DNA from: Gammaproteobacteria bacterium
Lineage (GTDB): Bacteria; Pseudomonadota; Gammaproteobacteria; Steroidobacterales; Woeseiaceae
Direction of reading: 5' to 3'
Assembly: GCA_029863125.1 (NCBI GenBank)
Contig: JAOTWB010000011.1
Location: forward strand, 1 to 58,195
Length of the DNA stretch: 58,195 bases
Below the pieces are notes generated by a model, which worked only from the letters and a program-made list of their open reading frames with translations, did not search any database and was not told the origin of the DNA. This document shows positions 34,704-42,997 of the stretch, piece by piece. How positions within the stretch are numbered: position 1 is the first letter of the stretch; each line of letters begins with the position of its first letter. Position numbers and translations under genes: made by a program.

Positions 34704-36632
34704 TTACTCTCCCAATCCCATCCGGATATACCCCGACGGACAGACATCTGCACAAATGTGACAACCGATACATTTCGTATAGTCGGTGTCAACATAGTGG
34801 CCCGTGGTCGATACCGATTTATCGACCCGGAAAATCGCATCCTGCGGACAATAGATGACACAGTTATCACACTCGAAACACATGCCGCAGCTCATACAGC
34901 GGCTGGCTTCCTGCCGGGCTTCTTCTTCTGTCAAACCTTGTATCCGTTCGCCGAAATGCCCCAGCACGGAGTCTTCGCCGATTTCGATTTCCTTGCGCAA
35001 GCGCCTGGCATCGTATTTGAAATGGCCGAGAAACAACTGGTCCGACGGTACGATTTCCGCAACCGAGCGGTCTTCATAATTGTGAATCGCAAAATCGGCT
35101 TCGTCAGTTCCCCGCTCCTGTACATGTTCATATTCGCTCGGTGCGTGGTCAATTTCCCGTAACTTCTCCAGCAGGCTGAAGTGATGTACGTCGACCCTGG
35201 GTCGCCGTGACAGGTTGGCACCGGTCACAAAACTGTCTATTCCGTCCGCCGCGATCGAGGCGTGCCCGATCGCGGTCGTCAACAGATGCGGCTTCACAAT
35301 GTCGCCACCTACGAACAGATCGGCATGATTCTCGATCCGATAGAACCCGTCAGCATCGATCAGCCCCGAACCATTATCGAGGTTTTCCAGGCCGACGAGG
35401 TCCCCTTGCTGACCGATAGCCGCGACGATCAGGTCGCACTCGATATCCTTTTCGGTCCCTTCCTTGACGACCATCTTGCCGGTGCTCCAATCGGCCTCGA
35501 TGACACGCAATGCCGTGGCGCGGCCATCGTCACCGACTACCACCGAAACAGGCGCCAGCGAGGTGCGGATCTGCACGCCCTCCCGGGTCACGTGCTCGAT
35601 CTCCATCCTCGTGGCCGGCATTTTGTCGAGAGGCCGCCGGTAAACGATCGTCACCTCGGCACCCTGCCGGTGGGCGACTGTCGCCACATCGTGCACCGTT
35701 TGGCCGAGAACGACGCTTTCCGGCCTGTCGTGGTCACGTTGTTGCTGGATGTGCCCGAGGCGCCTGGCAACCGCGGCAACGTCCATCGCCGTATCGCCGC
35801 CACCGATCACCAGCACGCGCTCGGCGGAGTGCTTCAGGCGCCCGTCATTGAATGCCTCCAAGAAGGCGATGCCGCTAATGCAGTTGGGCGCGTCCCCGCC
35901 CGGCACCGGCAAGGCCGCGCCGGACTGTGCGCCAATACCAAAAAATATGGCATCGAATTCCGCCCGTAGATCCTCGAGCGACATATCGGCACCGATCTTG
36001 AAATTCGTGCGGACCTCAACGTCGAGATCGAGAATGCGCCGGATTTCGCCGTCGAGCACTTCACGCGGCACCCGATACCCGGGAATACCGTAGCGCATCA
36101 TGCCGCCCAGTTCGTCGTGCGCCTCGAAGATCGTGCAGGCATGCCCCTTGCGGCGTAACTGATAGGCGCACGCGAGGCCGGCTACCCCACCGCCGACAAT
36201 CGCGACCTTCTTGCCGGTATCTTTCCCCGCCGGTCGAAGCTTCAGTCCATGTTCGAGGGCATAGTCGCCGATGAACTGCTCGATCGAATTGATGCCGACA
36301 TGATCCTCGACTTCATTTCGGTTGCAGCCATCTTCACATGGCGCCGGGCATACCCTGCCCATGATGGCTGGAAACGGGTTGGCATCGGTAACGCGGTTGA
36401 ACGCGTATTCCTGCCAGGCCATATCTCCGGGAGCTTTTTCGATCCCGCGCACGATATTCAGCCAGCCACGGATATCCTCGCCCGACGGGCAGCTTCCCTG
36501 GCATGGCGGCGTACGGTGAACGTATGTCGGGCACTTGAATGACGAATCGGCCGTGAAAATTTGTTCCTGCCAGGGTCGATGTGCGTTGTCGCCATCTTTG
36601 TAACGACGTATGGTGAGAAGTTTCTCGTTCAT
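34704..36632 (-). CDS. dsrL: DsrL, iron-sulfur flavoprotein oxidoreductase
   Basis: 642 residues, related to the small subunit of glutamate synthase. N-terminal cysteine cluster (CQGSCPSGEDIRGW, then CPAPCEDGCNR), FAD motif VAIVGGGVAGLACAYQL near 141, NAD(P) motif VLVIGGGDTAMDVA near 264, and a C-terminal ferredoxin domain with CMSCGMCFECDNCVIYCP and CIGCHICADVCP. In sulfur oxidisers DsrL couples DsrAB turnover to NAD(P). Start ATG overlaps the dsrK stop by four bases. DsrL marks the oxidative form of the pathway together with DsrEFH. Confidence 0.95.
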   Translation of the reverse strand: MNEKLLTIRRYKDGDNAHRPWQEQIFTADSSFKCPTYVHRTPPCQGSCPSGEDIRGWLNIVRGIEKAPGDMAWQEYAFNRVTDANPFPAIMGRVCPAPCEDGCNRNEVEDHVGINSIEQFIGDYALEHGLKLRPAGKDTGKKVAIVGGGVAGLACAYQLRRKGHACTIFEAHDELGGMMRYGIPGYRVPREVLDGEIRRILDLDVEVRTNFKIGADMSLEDLRAEFDAIFFGIGAQSGAALPVPGGDAPNCISGIAFLEAFNDGRLKHSAERVLVIGGGDTAMDVAAVARRLGHIQQQRDHDRPESVVLGQTVHDVATVAHRQGAEVTIVYRRPLDKMPATRMEIEHVTREGVQIRTSLAPVSVVVGDDGRATALRVIEADWSTGKMVVKEGTEKDIECDLIVAAIGQQGDLVGLENLDNGSGLIDADGFYRIENHADLFVGGDIVKPHLLTTAIGHASIAADGIDSFVTGANLSRRPRVDVHHFSLLEKLREIDHAPSEYEHVQERGTDEADFAIHNYEDRSVAEIVPSDQLFLGHFKYDARRLRKEIEIGEDSVLGHFGERIQGLTEEEARQEASRCMSCGMCFECDNCVIYCPQDAIFRVDKSVSTTGHYVDTDYTKCIGCHICADVCPSGYIRMGLGE

Positions 36633-38149
36633 TCTGTACTCATTTCCTCGGAGTGACTGGTCGTCTGCCCGTCAAGGACGATGGCATTCGAAACCAGCTG
36701 ATGCAGGCTGACAACGCAGTCCATATCAAATCCATAGGCTGGCATGACTTTCGCAAATTGCGACTTGCAGATCGCACAGATCGCCGCCATGTGCGTGACG
36801 CCATGATCTTTTACGACTTCCTGCAGTGCCCGCATGCGCGGTGCCGCGCCCTTGGTCCGGATTTCCAGCAGGTCATCCGTCAGCAGCCCGCCGCCCCCGC
36901 CGCAGCAAAACGTCTTTTCCCTGATGGTGTCGGCAGCCATGTCGACGAAGTTGTTGCAGCAGGCCCTGATTATCGCTCGCGGAATCTCGAACTGCCCGCC
37001 GGGACTGCTGCCCATGCGCGAGCCACGCGCGACATTGCACGAATCATGATAGGTCAGCGTCATGTGATCGTTGGCTGACTTGTCCAGCGTCAACTCGCCT
37101 CTTTCGATGAGGTCGTAGGTAAATTCGCAAATGTGTTGCGGTATCGGGTAAGCCGGATCGAGAAAGTCGAAAGGCCCGGCCAGCGTGTTGAGAAAGCTGT
37201 AGGCGACTCGCCACGCATGCCCGCACTCGCCGAAAACGATGCGCTTGACGCCGAGATCCTCGGCAGCTTTCCGGATGCGCTCCGCGATCAGCTTCATTTG
37301 CTCGTAAGAGCCGATGAACAGGGCGAAATTCGCCGCTTCTGAGGCATAAGAACTGAGTGTCCAGCTGACTCCCGCCTGATGAAACACCTTGGCGTAGCCG
37401 ATCAGGCCATCGACGTGAGGCTCCGCAAAAAAGTCGGCACTGGGCGTCACCAACAGGATTTCCGCGCCTTTCACATTGACCGGTAGCTTTACCTGCACAC
37501 CGGTGTCTTCCTCGATGTCCTCTTCCAGGCCGTCCAGCGTATCGCGCAGTGCCGCCTCGGGCAGCCCGAGGTTGTTGCCGATCTTGTGAACCTTGCCGAT
37601 AATCTCGTTGCAGTATTTCTGGCCTTTGCCGATGTGATCCATGATCTCGCGTGCGGCCATCGATACTTCCGCGGTATCGATACCGTAGGGGCAAAAAACC
37701 GAGCATCGCCGACACTGTGAACATTGGTGGAAATAGGTGTACCAGTCGTCGAGCAGCTCTTCGGTCAGATCCTCGGCGTCGACCAGCCATGGCACAAGCT
37801 TGCCCGCCCATGTGAAGTTGCGACGATAGACCTTGCGCATTAGATCCTGGCGCGCAACCGGCATGTTTTTCGGATCCCCGCTGCCAAGGAAATAGTGGCA
37901 TTTGTCGGTGCAAGCTCCACACTTCACGCAGCTGTCCATGTAGACCTTGAGCGCCCGCGACCTGCGGAGCAATTCGGCAAACTTGTCGATCGCCTTCGAT
38001 TGCCAGTCGTCGACCAGTTCGCCCGGGAAACCAAGCGCCTCCTGGTGTGCCGGGGCTGCCGCAAACGGCGACAGGTGTTCCATTGCCCCTTTCTTGAGAG
38101 CCGGAATGTCAATCGGCGCGGTGATCGAAGGTATGTCGTAATCAGCCAT
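36629..38149 (-). CDS. dsrK: DsrK, HdrD-like iron-sulfur subunit
   Basis: 506 residues. Two ferredoxin-type clusters (CVKCGACTDKCHYF near 74 and CSQCRRCSVFCPYG near 145) and two CCG-type domains (CGHAW, YHDSCNVARGS, FCCGGGGG) that hold the special [4Fe-4S] cluster as in heterodisulfide reductase HdrD. It acts on DsrC trisulfide/persulfide on the cytoplasmic face, passing electrons to or from DsrM. Start is 3 bases after dsrM. Confidence 0.95.
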   Translation of the reverse strand: MADYDIPSITAPIDIPALKKGAMEHLSPFAAAPAHQEALGFPGELVDDWQSKAIDKFAELLRRSRALKVYMDSCVKCGACTDKCHYFLGSGDPKNMPVARQDLMRKVYRRNFTWAGKLVPWLVDAEDLTEELLDDWYTYFHQCSQCRRCSVFCPYGIDTAEVSMAAREIMDHIGKGQKYCNEIIGKVHKIGNNLGLPEAALRDTLDGLEEDIEEDTGVQVKLPVNVKGAEILLVTPSADFFAEPHVDGLIGYAKVFHQAGVSWTLSSYASEAANFALFIGSYEQMKLIAERIRKAAEDLGVKRIVFGECGHAWRVAYSFLNTLAGPFDFLDPAYPIPQHICEFTYDLIERGELTLDKSANDHMTLTYHDSCNVARGSRMGSSPGGQFEIPRAIIRACCNNFVDMAADTIREKTFCCGGGGGLLTDDLLEIRTKGAAPRMRALQEVVKDHGVTHMAAICAICKSQFAKVMPAYGFDMDCVVSLHQLVSNAIVLDGQTTSHSEEMSTE

Positions 38150-38152
38150 CGC

Positions 38153-38902
38153 CTATTTGCCTCCGGCTTTTTGCCGTCCTGCATCCAATGCCGCGGCCCA
38201 CGGCGCAAGGTGTCTTTTCTCGCGGGGATTATCGGCCTGGTTGCGGCCGGGACTGAAAAAGACGCCAGGAGCATGGAGCAGCTTCGAAAACGGGAACACG
38301 ATCATCAATGCCAATACCAGCCCCAGGTGGATCAGCAACACCGCGTCGTTGGGAATTGGCTGCCAGTCGAAATAGATCAGCCCGAGCACGAATGCTTTCA
38401 ATGCGACGATGTCTGTGCGCACCACGTACTTCATCAGCAGTCCGGTTGCCGCGATACCGATCAGCAACAGCAACATGAGATGGTCGGAAGGCCCGGAAAT
38501 ATAACGTATGCGTTCGACCACGAAGCGCCGCAGCCAGAGCGCAACCAGCCCGGCGAGCATCGCGAAGCTGGCGTACAACCCGAAAGGCTGGACCCACTTT
38601 ACCCAGGACCAGACCGGCTCGGTGAAGTAACGCAGATGGCGCATCACTACCAGCAACAATGCCGCGTGAAATACCCAGCCGAACAGCCAGGTCCATTTGT
38701 TGGCCTTGAAAAGACTTTCAAAGAAGACGACTTCCTTCGCCATGCGGATGACCACGCCCGATGGTTTCACGGGCGCCGGCGTCGTCGGGATTTTCAGTGG
38801 AGCGGGTGTTCTGGCATAGACCACAATTCTGTACAGCAGGCCGACGACGAAAACCGCCGTAGCGAAGTAGGCCAGTACTGCAAAGATGGTGCCCAGAAGC
38901 AA
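38153..38902 (-). CDS. dsrM: DsrM, membrane cytochrome b subunit
   Basis: 249 residues with about six hydrophobic helices (for example LLGTIFAVLAYFATAVFVVGLLYRI, FHAALLLVVMRHLRYF, HLMLLLLIGIAATGLLMKY, LIHLGLVLALMIVFPFSKLLH). Histidines within helices fit a NarI-like dihaem cytochrome b that exchanges electrons between DsrK and quinone. It lies directly after dsrC (15-base gap) and before dsrK. Confidence 0.92.
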   Translation of the reverse strand: MLLGTIFAVLAYFATAVFVVGLLYRIVVYARTPAPLKIPTTPAPVKPSGVVIRMAKEVVFFESLFKANKWTWLFGWVFHAALLLVVMRHLRYFTEPVWSWVKWVQPFGLYASFAMLAGLVALWLRRFVVERIRYISGPSDHLMLLLLIGIAATGLLMKYVVRTDIVALKAFVLGLIYFDWQPIPNDAVLLIHLGLVLALMIVFPFSKLLHAPGVFFSPGRNQADNPREKRHLAPWAAALDAGRQKAGGK

Positions 38903-38917
38903 ATTTCTAACCTGTCA

Positions 38918-39250
38918 TCAAATGCAACCCGTTGGTTTCGGCAAACCGGCAATTTTGCAGGCCTGCTTGGCCGGTCCATAAGGGAACAACTCATACAGGT
39001 ATTTGCTGTTCCCCTTATCCGCCCCCAGTGTTTTTTTGATCGCCTTGGTCAATACCCGTACTGCCGGGGCGATCTGGTATTCCTCGTAGTAATTGCGCAG
39101 GAAGTTGACGACCTCCCAGTGGTCATCGTCCATCTCGATGTCTTCTTCGGCTGCAATCTGGATCGCCAATTCCCGGCTCCAAAGGCTGATATCAGTGATA
39201 TAGCCTTCCTCATCCGTTTCGACTGTTACTCCGTTGCATTCATAAGCCAT
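38918..39250 (-). CDS. dsrC: DsrC, sulfur carrier protein
   Basis: 110 residues. The C-terminal arm holds both redox cysteines, Cys98 (KQACKIAGLPKP) and the penultimate Cys109 (TGCI), eleven residues apart as in true DsrC. DsrC carries sulfur as persulfide/trisulfide between DsrEFH, DsrAB and DsrMK. The 73-base gap to dsrH is the largest inside this part of the cluster and holds a GTCACGTGAC palindrome, so dsrC may have an extra promoter or a processing site. Confidence 0.97.
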   Translation of the reverse strand: MAYECNGVTVETDEEGYITDISLWSRELAIQIAAEEDIEMDDDHWEVVNFLRNYYEEYQIAPAVRVLTKAIKKTLGADKGNSKYLYELFPYGPAKQACKIAGLPKPTGCI

Positions 39251-39293
39251 GGCTTGCCTCTTGCTCGTACTTGATACTTAGTTGATCACCCGG

Positions 39294-39303
39294 GTCACGT
39301 GAC
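39294..39303. promoter_or_regulatory. Perfect palindrome GTCACGTGAC before dsrC
   Basis: A 10-bp perfect palindrome centred in the gap between dsrH and dsrC, about 44 bases before the dsrC start. It could be an operator or simply a chance palindrome; no matching copy was found elsewhere in the window. Confidence 0.25.
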
Positions 39304-39323
39304 ACCTCCGCCAGTCATTGGGC

Positions 39324-39635
39324 TCATAGCCATGACTGCGTGGCATCATGTTCCGCCACCATATCGACGAAGCCTTCATAGTCGACAATATCAATGCCCT
39401 CGATCAACGGCGCGTCACTCAGACCCCGCGCCGCAACATCAGGACCAAGAACATAAAAAGAAAAATCGCCCATCCGTCCGATGATTTTTTCGGCGTGGGC
39501 GGATTTCGCCAACGCCGCATAAACGCCGTCCTCGATGAGCAAGATCGCGCTTCCGGACTTCGCCATGCGAAGGCAGCTATCCAGTGCGTTTCTCTCGAAC
39601 GGCGACTTGTTGACTAAATGCAGCATCGAACTCAC
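39324..39635 (-). CDS. dsrH: DsrH, sulfurtransferase subunit
   Basis: 103 residues, TusB-like. The pattern LHLVNKSPFERNALDSCLRMA places the conserved Cys at position 21, and the end VDYEGFVDMVAEHDATQSWL is typical. It forms the DsrE2F2H2 hexamer that passes sulfur to DsrC. A GTG start at 39635 overlaps the dsrF stop (GTGA); an internal ATG at 39626 is also possible. Confidence 0.93.
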   Translation of the reverse strand: MSSMLHLVNKSPFERNALDSCLRMAKSGSAILLIEDGVYAALAKSAHAEKIIGRMGDFSFYVLGPDVAARGLSDAPLIEGIDIVDYEGFVDMVAEHDATQSWL

Positions 39636-40030
39636 GAACTAATAATGACGTCTTGTTGCGCCATGACCTCGCGCAGCTCATCTGCGGCCATGACCTCAAC
39701 CGGGATCACCAGGTCGCCGGCCGTCAGGCCGCGCGCATCAAGCGATTCTTTTTCCACGTAGATTTTCTCAACATCGTAGTCATCGAGCGCCCCGTAGGTC
39801 TTCGAGAAATTCTTCATGCCGATACCTGTCGTGTCCTGATTCTTCTTCAGCTGACATACGCCATCGTCCAGGAACACAACGCTGACATCCTGATCGAACG
39901 CCGCAGCAATCAAAACGACTTCGAGACATTCAAGTGCGTAAATCGTGCCGTACGGTGCCCTGCGATTCACATACATGAATCGCTTGACAATCTCGGGAAC
40001 GTCCTCGTCGAATTCGTTCATTTCACTCAT
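39632..40030 (-). CDS. dsrF: DsrF, sulfurtransferase subunit
   Basis: 132 residues, TusC-like. Pattern FMYVNRRAPYGTIYALECLEVVLIAAAFDQDVSVVFLDDGVCQL is characteristic. Structural partner of DsrE and DsrH. It begins 6 bases after dsrE and overlaps dsrH by 4. Confidence 0.93.
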   Translation of the reverse strand: MSEMNEFDEDVPEIVKRFMYVNRRAPYGTIYALECLEVVLIAAAFDQDVSVVFLDDGVCQLKKNQDTTGIGMKNFSKTYGALDDYDVEKIYVEKESLDARGLTAGDLVIPVEVMAADELREVMAQQDVIISS

Positions 40031-40036
40031 GCCGTA

Positions 40037-40396
40037 TCAGTCGCCGAACACGATGAGCCGGTCCGCCTGGATGCCCGCCTCGACGAGTTGACCAAGCCCG
40101 GAGATCCGAAACCCGTTTTCAAGAACCTCATCCTTGATCCCACGGCGCAGTGCGGCGGCAACGCACACGACCAGGTCGATGTCGTGGTCCCTGCCCAGCC
40201 GCGACCACAACGAGACCAGGTTACGATCATCGGTCTGAGGTTCGGACAGTCTGTTGGAGTTGTATACGCCATCGTTGTAGAAAAACACGCGATAGATTTC
40301 ATGCCCCTTGGCGAGCGCGGCTGCCGTAAAGCGATACGCACTGTCCGAAGCCTGGTGCGTGAACGGACCTTCGTTGATGAGGACCGCGAATTTCAT
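40037..40396 (-). CDS. dsrE: DsrE, sulfurtransferase subunit
   Basis: 119 residues, TusD-like. The active-site cysteine is Cys78 (DIDLVVCVAAALRRG), at the same position as the persulfide-carrying cysteine of the Allochromatium protein. The presence of DsrEFH marks a sulfur-oxidising rather than a sulfate-reducing dsr system. Its start overlaps the last base of dsrB. Confidence 0.95.
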   Translation of the reverse strand: MKFAVLINEGPFTHQASDSAYRFTAAALAKGHEIYRVFFYNDGVYNSNRLSEPQTDDRNLVSLWSRLGRDHDIDLVVCVAAALRRGIKDEVLENGFRISGLGQLVEAGIQADRLIVFGD

Positions 40397-41475
40397 CAGA
40401 AGTGAATATGCGTGGATGCGTTCAGACTACCGCGCGCACCACGCCAATCGTCGATGTGATGCCGGGTGAAGGCAAGCCCGGTTTTTTCGAAGAATCGCGG
40501 CCAGCCGATACGTTCGATCCACTCACCCATGCGTTCCCAGTCGCGACCGTCCTCCTTATACACATAAAGGATGGTCTTCACGATCTCCGCCACTTCGGGC
40601 CAGCGCGGCGGATTGTTCGGCAGACCCGCGGCCACCAGCTTGTGAAAGGTCGGCTTCGAGCGCGCATTCGAATGCTTGCCGCCCACCCAGATTGCCAGCC
40701 TGGTTGAATCGGGTCCGTTGATCTGCATCGGCGGACAGGGTGGATAGCACGCGCCGCAGCAGATGCATTTCTTCTCGTCGACCTCGAGCGAGGGCTTGCC
40801 ATTGACCATCGCCGGGCGGATCGCCGCCACCGGGCAGCGCGCCACAACTGCCGGACGCTCGCAAACATTGGCGACAAGATCGTGGTTGATTTTCGGTGGT
40901 TTCGTGTACTGCACGTTGATTGCAATGTCTCCCTGGCCACCGCAATTAATCTGGCAGCACGAGGTTGTGATGCGTACCCGGTTTGGCATTTCTTCGTGCG
41001 TGAATTCGTGGTGCAATTCATCCATCAACGCTTTAACGACACCGGATGCATCAGTGCCCGGGATGTCACAGTGCAGCCACCCCTGGGTATGGGAAATCAT
41101 CGATATTGAATTACCGGTACCTCCGACCGGAAAGCCCGCCGCGTTAAGTCGTTCGATTAGCGGTCCCGTCTTGTCCTGGGACGTAACCATGAACTCTGCA
41201 TTGCTGCGGGTTGTAAAGCGTAAATGGCCATCGGCGAATTCATCCGCAATGTCACACAGTTTGCGGATCGTATGCACATCCATCTGGCGCTGCGTCCCGG
41301 CACGCACTGTCCATACTTCATCACCGCTCTTGGCGACATGGTGCAGGACACCCGGCCGTGGCCGGTCGTGCCAGTCCCATTGCCCATAGTTCTTCTTCAG
41401 CAACGGGTGCATTTGCGGGAACGGATCCATGACCCCGGTTTCGTCCGCTCTACGAGGTTTTTTGGCCCCTTTCAT
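40396..41475 (-). CDS. dsrB: DsrB, reverse dissimilatory sulfite reductase beta subunit
   Basis: 359 residues. Siroheme/[4Fe-4S] region motifs include FTTRSNAEFMV, HTQGWLHCDIPGTDASG and TTSCCQINCGGQGDIAIN; the ferredoxin domain is CICCGACYPPCPP near 239. Together with DsrA it forms the alpha2beta2 enzyme that here is expected to oxidise DsrC-bound sulfur to sulfite. It lies 72 bases after dsrA. Confidence 0.97.
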   Translation of the reverse strand: MKGAKKPRRADETGVMDPFPQMHPLLKKNYGQWDWHDRPRPGVLHHVAKSGDEVWTVRAGTQRQMDVHTIRKLCDIADEFADGHLRFTTRSNAEFMVTSQDKTGPLIERLNAAGFPVGGTGNSISMISHTQGWLHCDIPGTDASGVVKALMDELHHEFTHEEMPNRVRITTSCCQINCGGQGDIAINVQYTKPPKINHDLVANVCERPAVVARCPVAAIRPAMVNGKPSLEVDEKKCICCGACYPPCPPMQINGPDSTRLAIWVGGKHSNARSKPTFHKLVAAGLPNNPPRWPEVAEIVKTILYVYKEDGRDWERMGEWIERIGWPRFFEKTGLAFTRHHIDDWRGARGSLNASTHIHF

Positions 41476-41547
41476 CGATCGCTACTCATATTCGCTACTC
41501 TTTGCCGGTTGTCTATTCTTATGTCTTTCTACAGATACTCCAGTGGC

Positions 41548-42798
41548 CTACTCGACCGCAGCGCTTTTCCGTTCGAACCATTTTCCAGCCTCCTCATCCC
41601 AATCGTCGGTTCGAACATATGAACTGGTACGCGGATGATTGACCATGTTGGGGTCGACTTCGACGCCGATGCCTGTGAGGAAATTGGCAAGGCCGATGCG
41701 ATCGATGGTCTCACCGATACGTTCGTGTTCGAGCGCATTCTCGGCGAAGAACTCGATAACCGTTTCCGCGAGTTCATAAAGCCGGTCGAAGTCCTCATCG
41801 GTCTCAAGCGGCATGAACGGAATGATGACCGTGCCCATCTGGTCACCGATTTTCAGTGATCGCTTGCCACCGATCAGGACGGTGGCGCCACGTTCCTTGC
41901 CGGGTGACAGGGCTTTCGTCATGACATTGATACAGTGCATGCAACGCACGCAGCTGCTGTTGTCGACGTCGAGAGTGTCGTCGTCGTTCAGGCTCAGCGC
42001 ACGCGTCGGGCAGTTGGCGATCACCGTATCGATCATCAGTTTTCGGCCTACCCTGGCCACGTGTTCCTTAACCTTCTCCTGGTCGACCTGGATGCTGTCG
42101 CGCCAGATGCCGATTACCGCGAAATCCGCGCGGTGGATGGAATTCACACAGTCGTTCGGGCAGCCCGAGAATTTGAATTTGAATTTGTACGGCAATGCCG
42201 GGCGGTGCATTTCATCAAGCAGGCCGTTGATGATTTTTCGATGAACGCGAACCTCGTCATAACACGACTGCTCGCAGCGAGCATGGCCGACGCAGCTCAT
42301 GGCCGTCCGCAAAGCGGGCCCGGCGCCACCCATGTCCATGCCGATTTCGTTCAGATCATCGAATGCCTTTTGCACATTATCGGAGCTGCACCCCTGGAAC
42401 ATGATGTCCCCGGACTGGCCATGGAGTGCAATCAGGCCCGAACCATGCTTCTCCCAGATGTCGCACATATTGCGCAACAGCTCTGTGGAATAATGCAGTC
42501 CAGCCGGGGGTTGCACACGCAGCGTGTGAAACTCTGAAGAGTCGGGATAGTCCGCGGCGACTTCGGAGAACCTGGGAATGACGCCCCCACCATAGCCGAA
42601 GACGCTGACCGTGCCGCCCTTCCAGTAACCCATGCGGGTTTCGTAGGAGTGTTCGAGCTGACCCAGCAGGTCCTTCATCATATTGGCGTACGGCTTGTCG
42701 TTGTCGCTCGCCAATCGTTTGAGGCCTGAAACAAAACTCGGCCAGGGACCTTGTTCCAGTTCATTCAACAACGGGGTTTCGTGTGGTCTCTTCGACAT
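41548..42798 (-). CDS. dsrA: DsrA, reverse dissimilatory sulfite reductase alpha subunit
   Basis: 416 residues. The ATG at 42798 is preferred because AGGTGGGG lies at good spacing and the protein then starts MSKRPHETPLLNELEQGPWP; a start at 42846 adds residues without match. Cluster ligands appear in SCVGHARCEQSC and FKFSGCPNDCVNSIHRAD, and the ferredoxin domain has CVRCMHCINVM near 305. It is the first gene of an eleven-gene cluster read from a divergent promoter region at about 42.9 kb. Confidence 0.97.
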   Translation of the reverse strand: MSKRPHETPLLNELEQGPWPSFVSGLKRLASDNDKPYANMMKDLLGQLEHSYETRMGYWKGGTVSVFGYGGGVIPRFSEVAADYPDSSEFHTLRVQPPAGLHYSTELLRNMCDIWEKHGSGLIALHGQSGDIMFQGCSSDNVQKAFDDLNEIGMDMGGAGPALRTAMSCVGHARCEQSCYDEVRVHRKIINGLLDEMHRPALPYKFKFKFSGCPNDCVNSIHRADFAVIGIWRDSIQVDQEKVKEHVARVGRKLMIDTVIANCPTRALSLNDDDTLDVDNSSCVRCMHCINVMTKALSPGKERGATVLIGGKRSLKIGDQMGTVIIPFMPLETDEDFDRLYELAETVIEFFAENALEHERIGETIDRIGLANFLTGIGVEVDPNMVNHPRTSSYVRTDDWDEEAGKWFERKSAAVE

Positions 42799-42903
42799 AG
42801 CAATCCCCACCTGTCGGGCGTCGCAGAATTGTACCGACCGGTGCAACTCTCAGGTAATTGCAGAAAACACCTAGCCGGTACCTCCGACCTTCTAATTTAG
42901 TAT

Positions 42904-42932
42904 ATTATAATATATTAATAAAGGGTTGTCTG
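42904..42932 (-). promoter_or_regulatory. Predicted sigma-70-type promoter of the dsr operon
   Basis: On the minus strand CAGACA (-35, 42932-42927) and a perfect TATAAT (-10, 42909-42904) are separated by 17 bases. This would start transcription near 42897, about 100 bases before the dsrA ATG. The -10 lies in a strikingly AT-rich island that includes the perfect palindrome TATATTATAATATA at 42901-42914. Predicted by eye only. Confidence 0.5.
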
Positions 42933-42945
42933 CTGCTATTGCAGC

Positions 42946-42959
42946 GTAGTATTTCCTAC
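42946..42959. promoter_or_regulatory. Imperfect dyad GTAGTATTTCCTAC upstream of dsr
   Basis: A 14-bp imperfect palindrome centred about 55 bases before the predicted dsr transcription start, a position suited to an activator. The core GTATTTCC recurs, on the minus strand, at 53500-53493 upstream of aprB. No regulator gene is adjacent. Confidence 0.35.
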
Positions 42960-42997
42960 ACCGGAAACCCCTATTCGACCGCGTCAGGCTCACAGTA

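Noticed and set aside
37895-39274. 459-residue plus-strand frame
   Set aside because: Antisense to dsrK, dsrM and dsrC, all certain genes.
42840-42997. Small RNA or riboswitch in the dsr-dioxygenase gap
   Set aside because: No multi-stem structure beyond short dyads could be seen; promoter elements explain the region.
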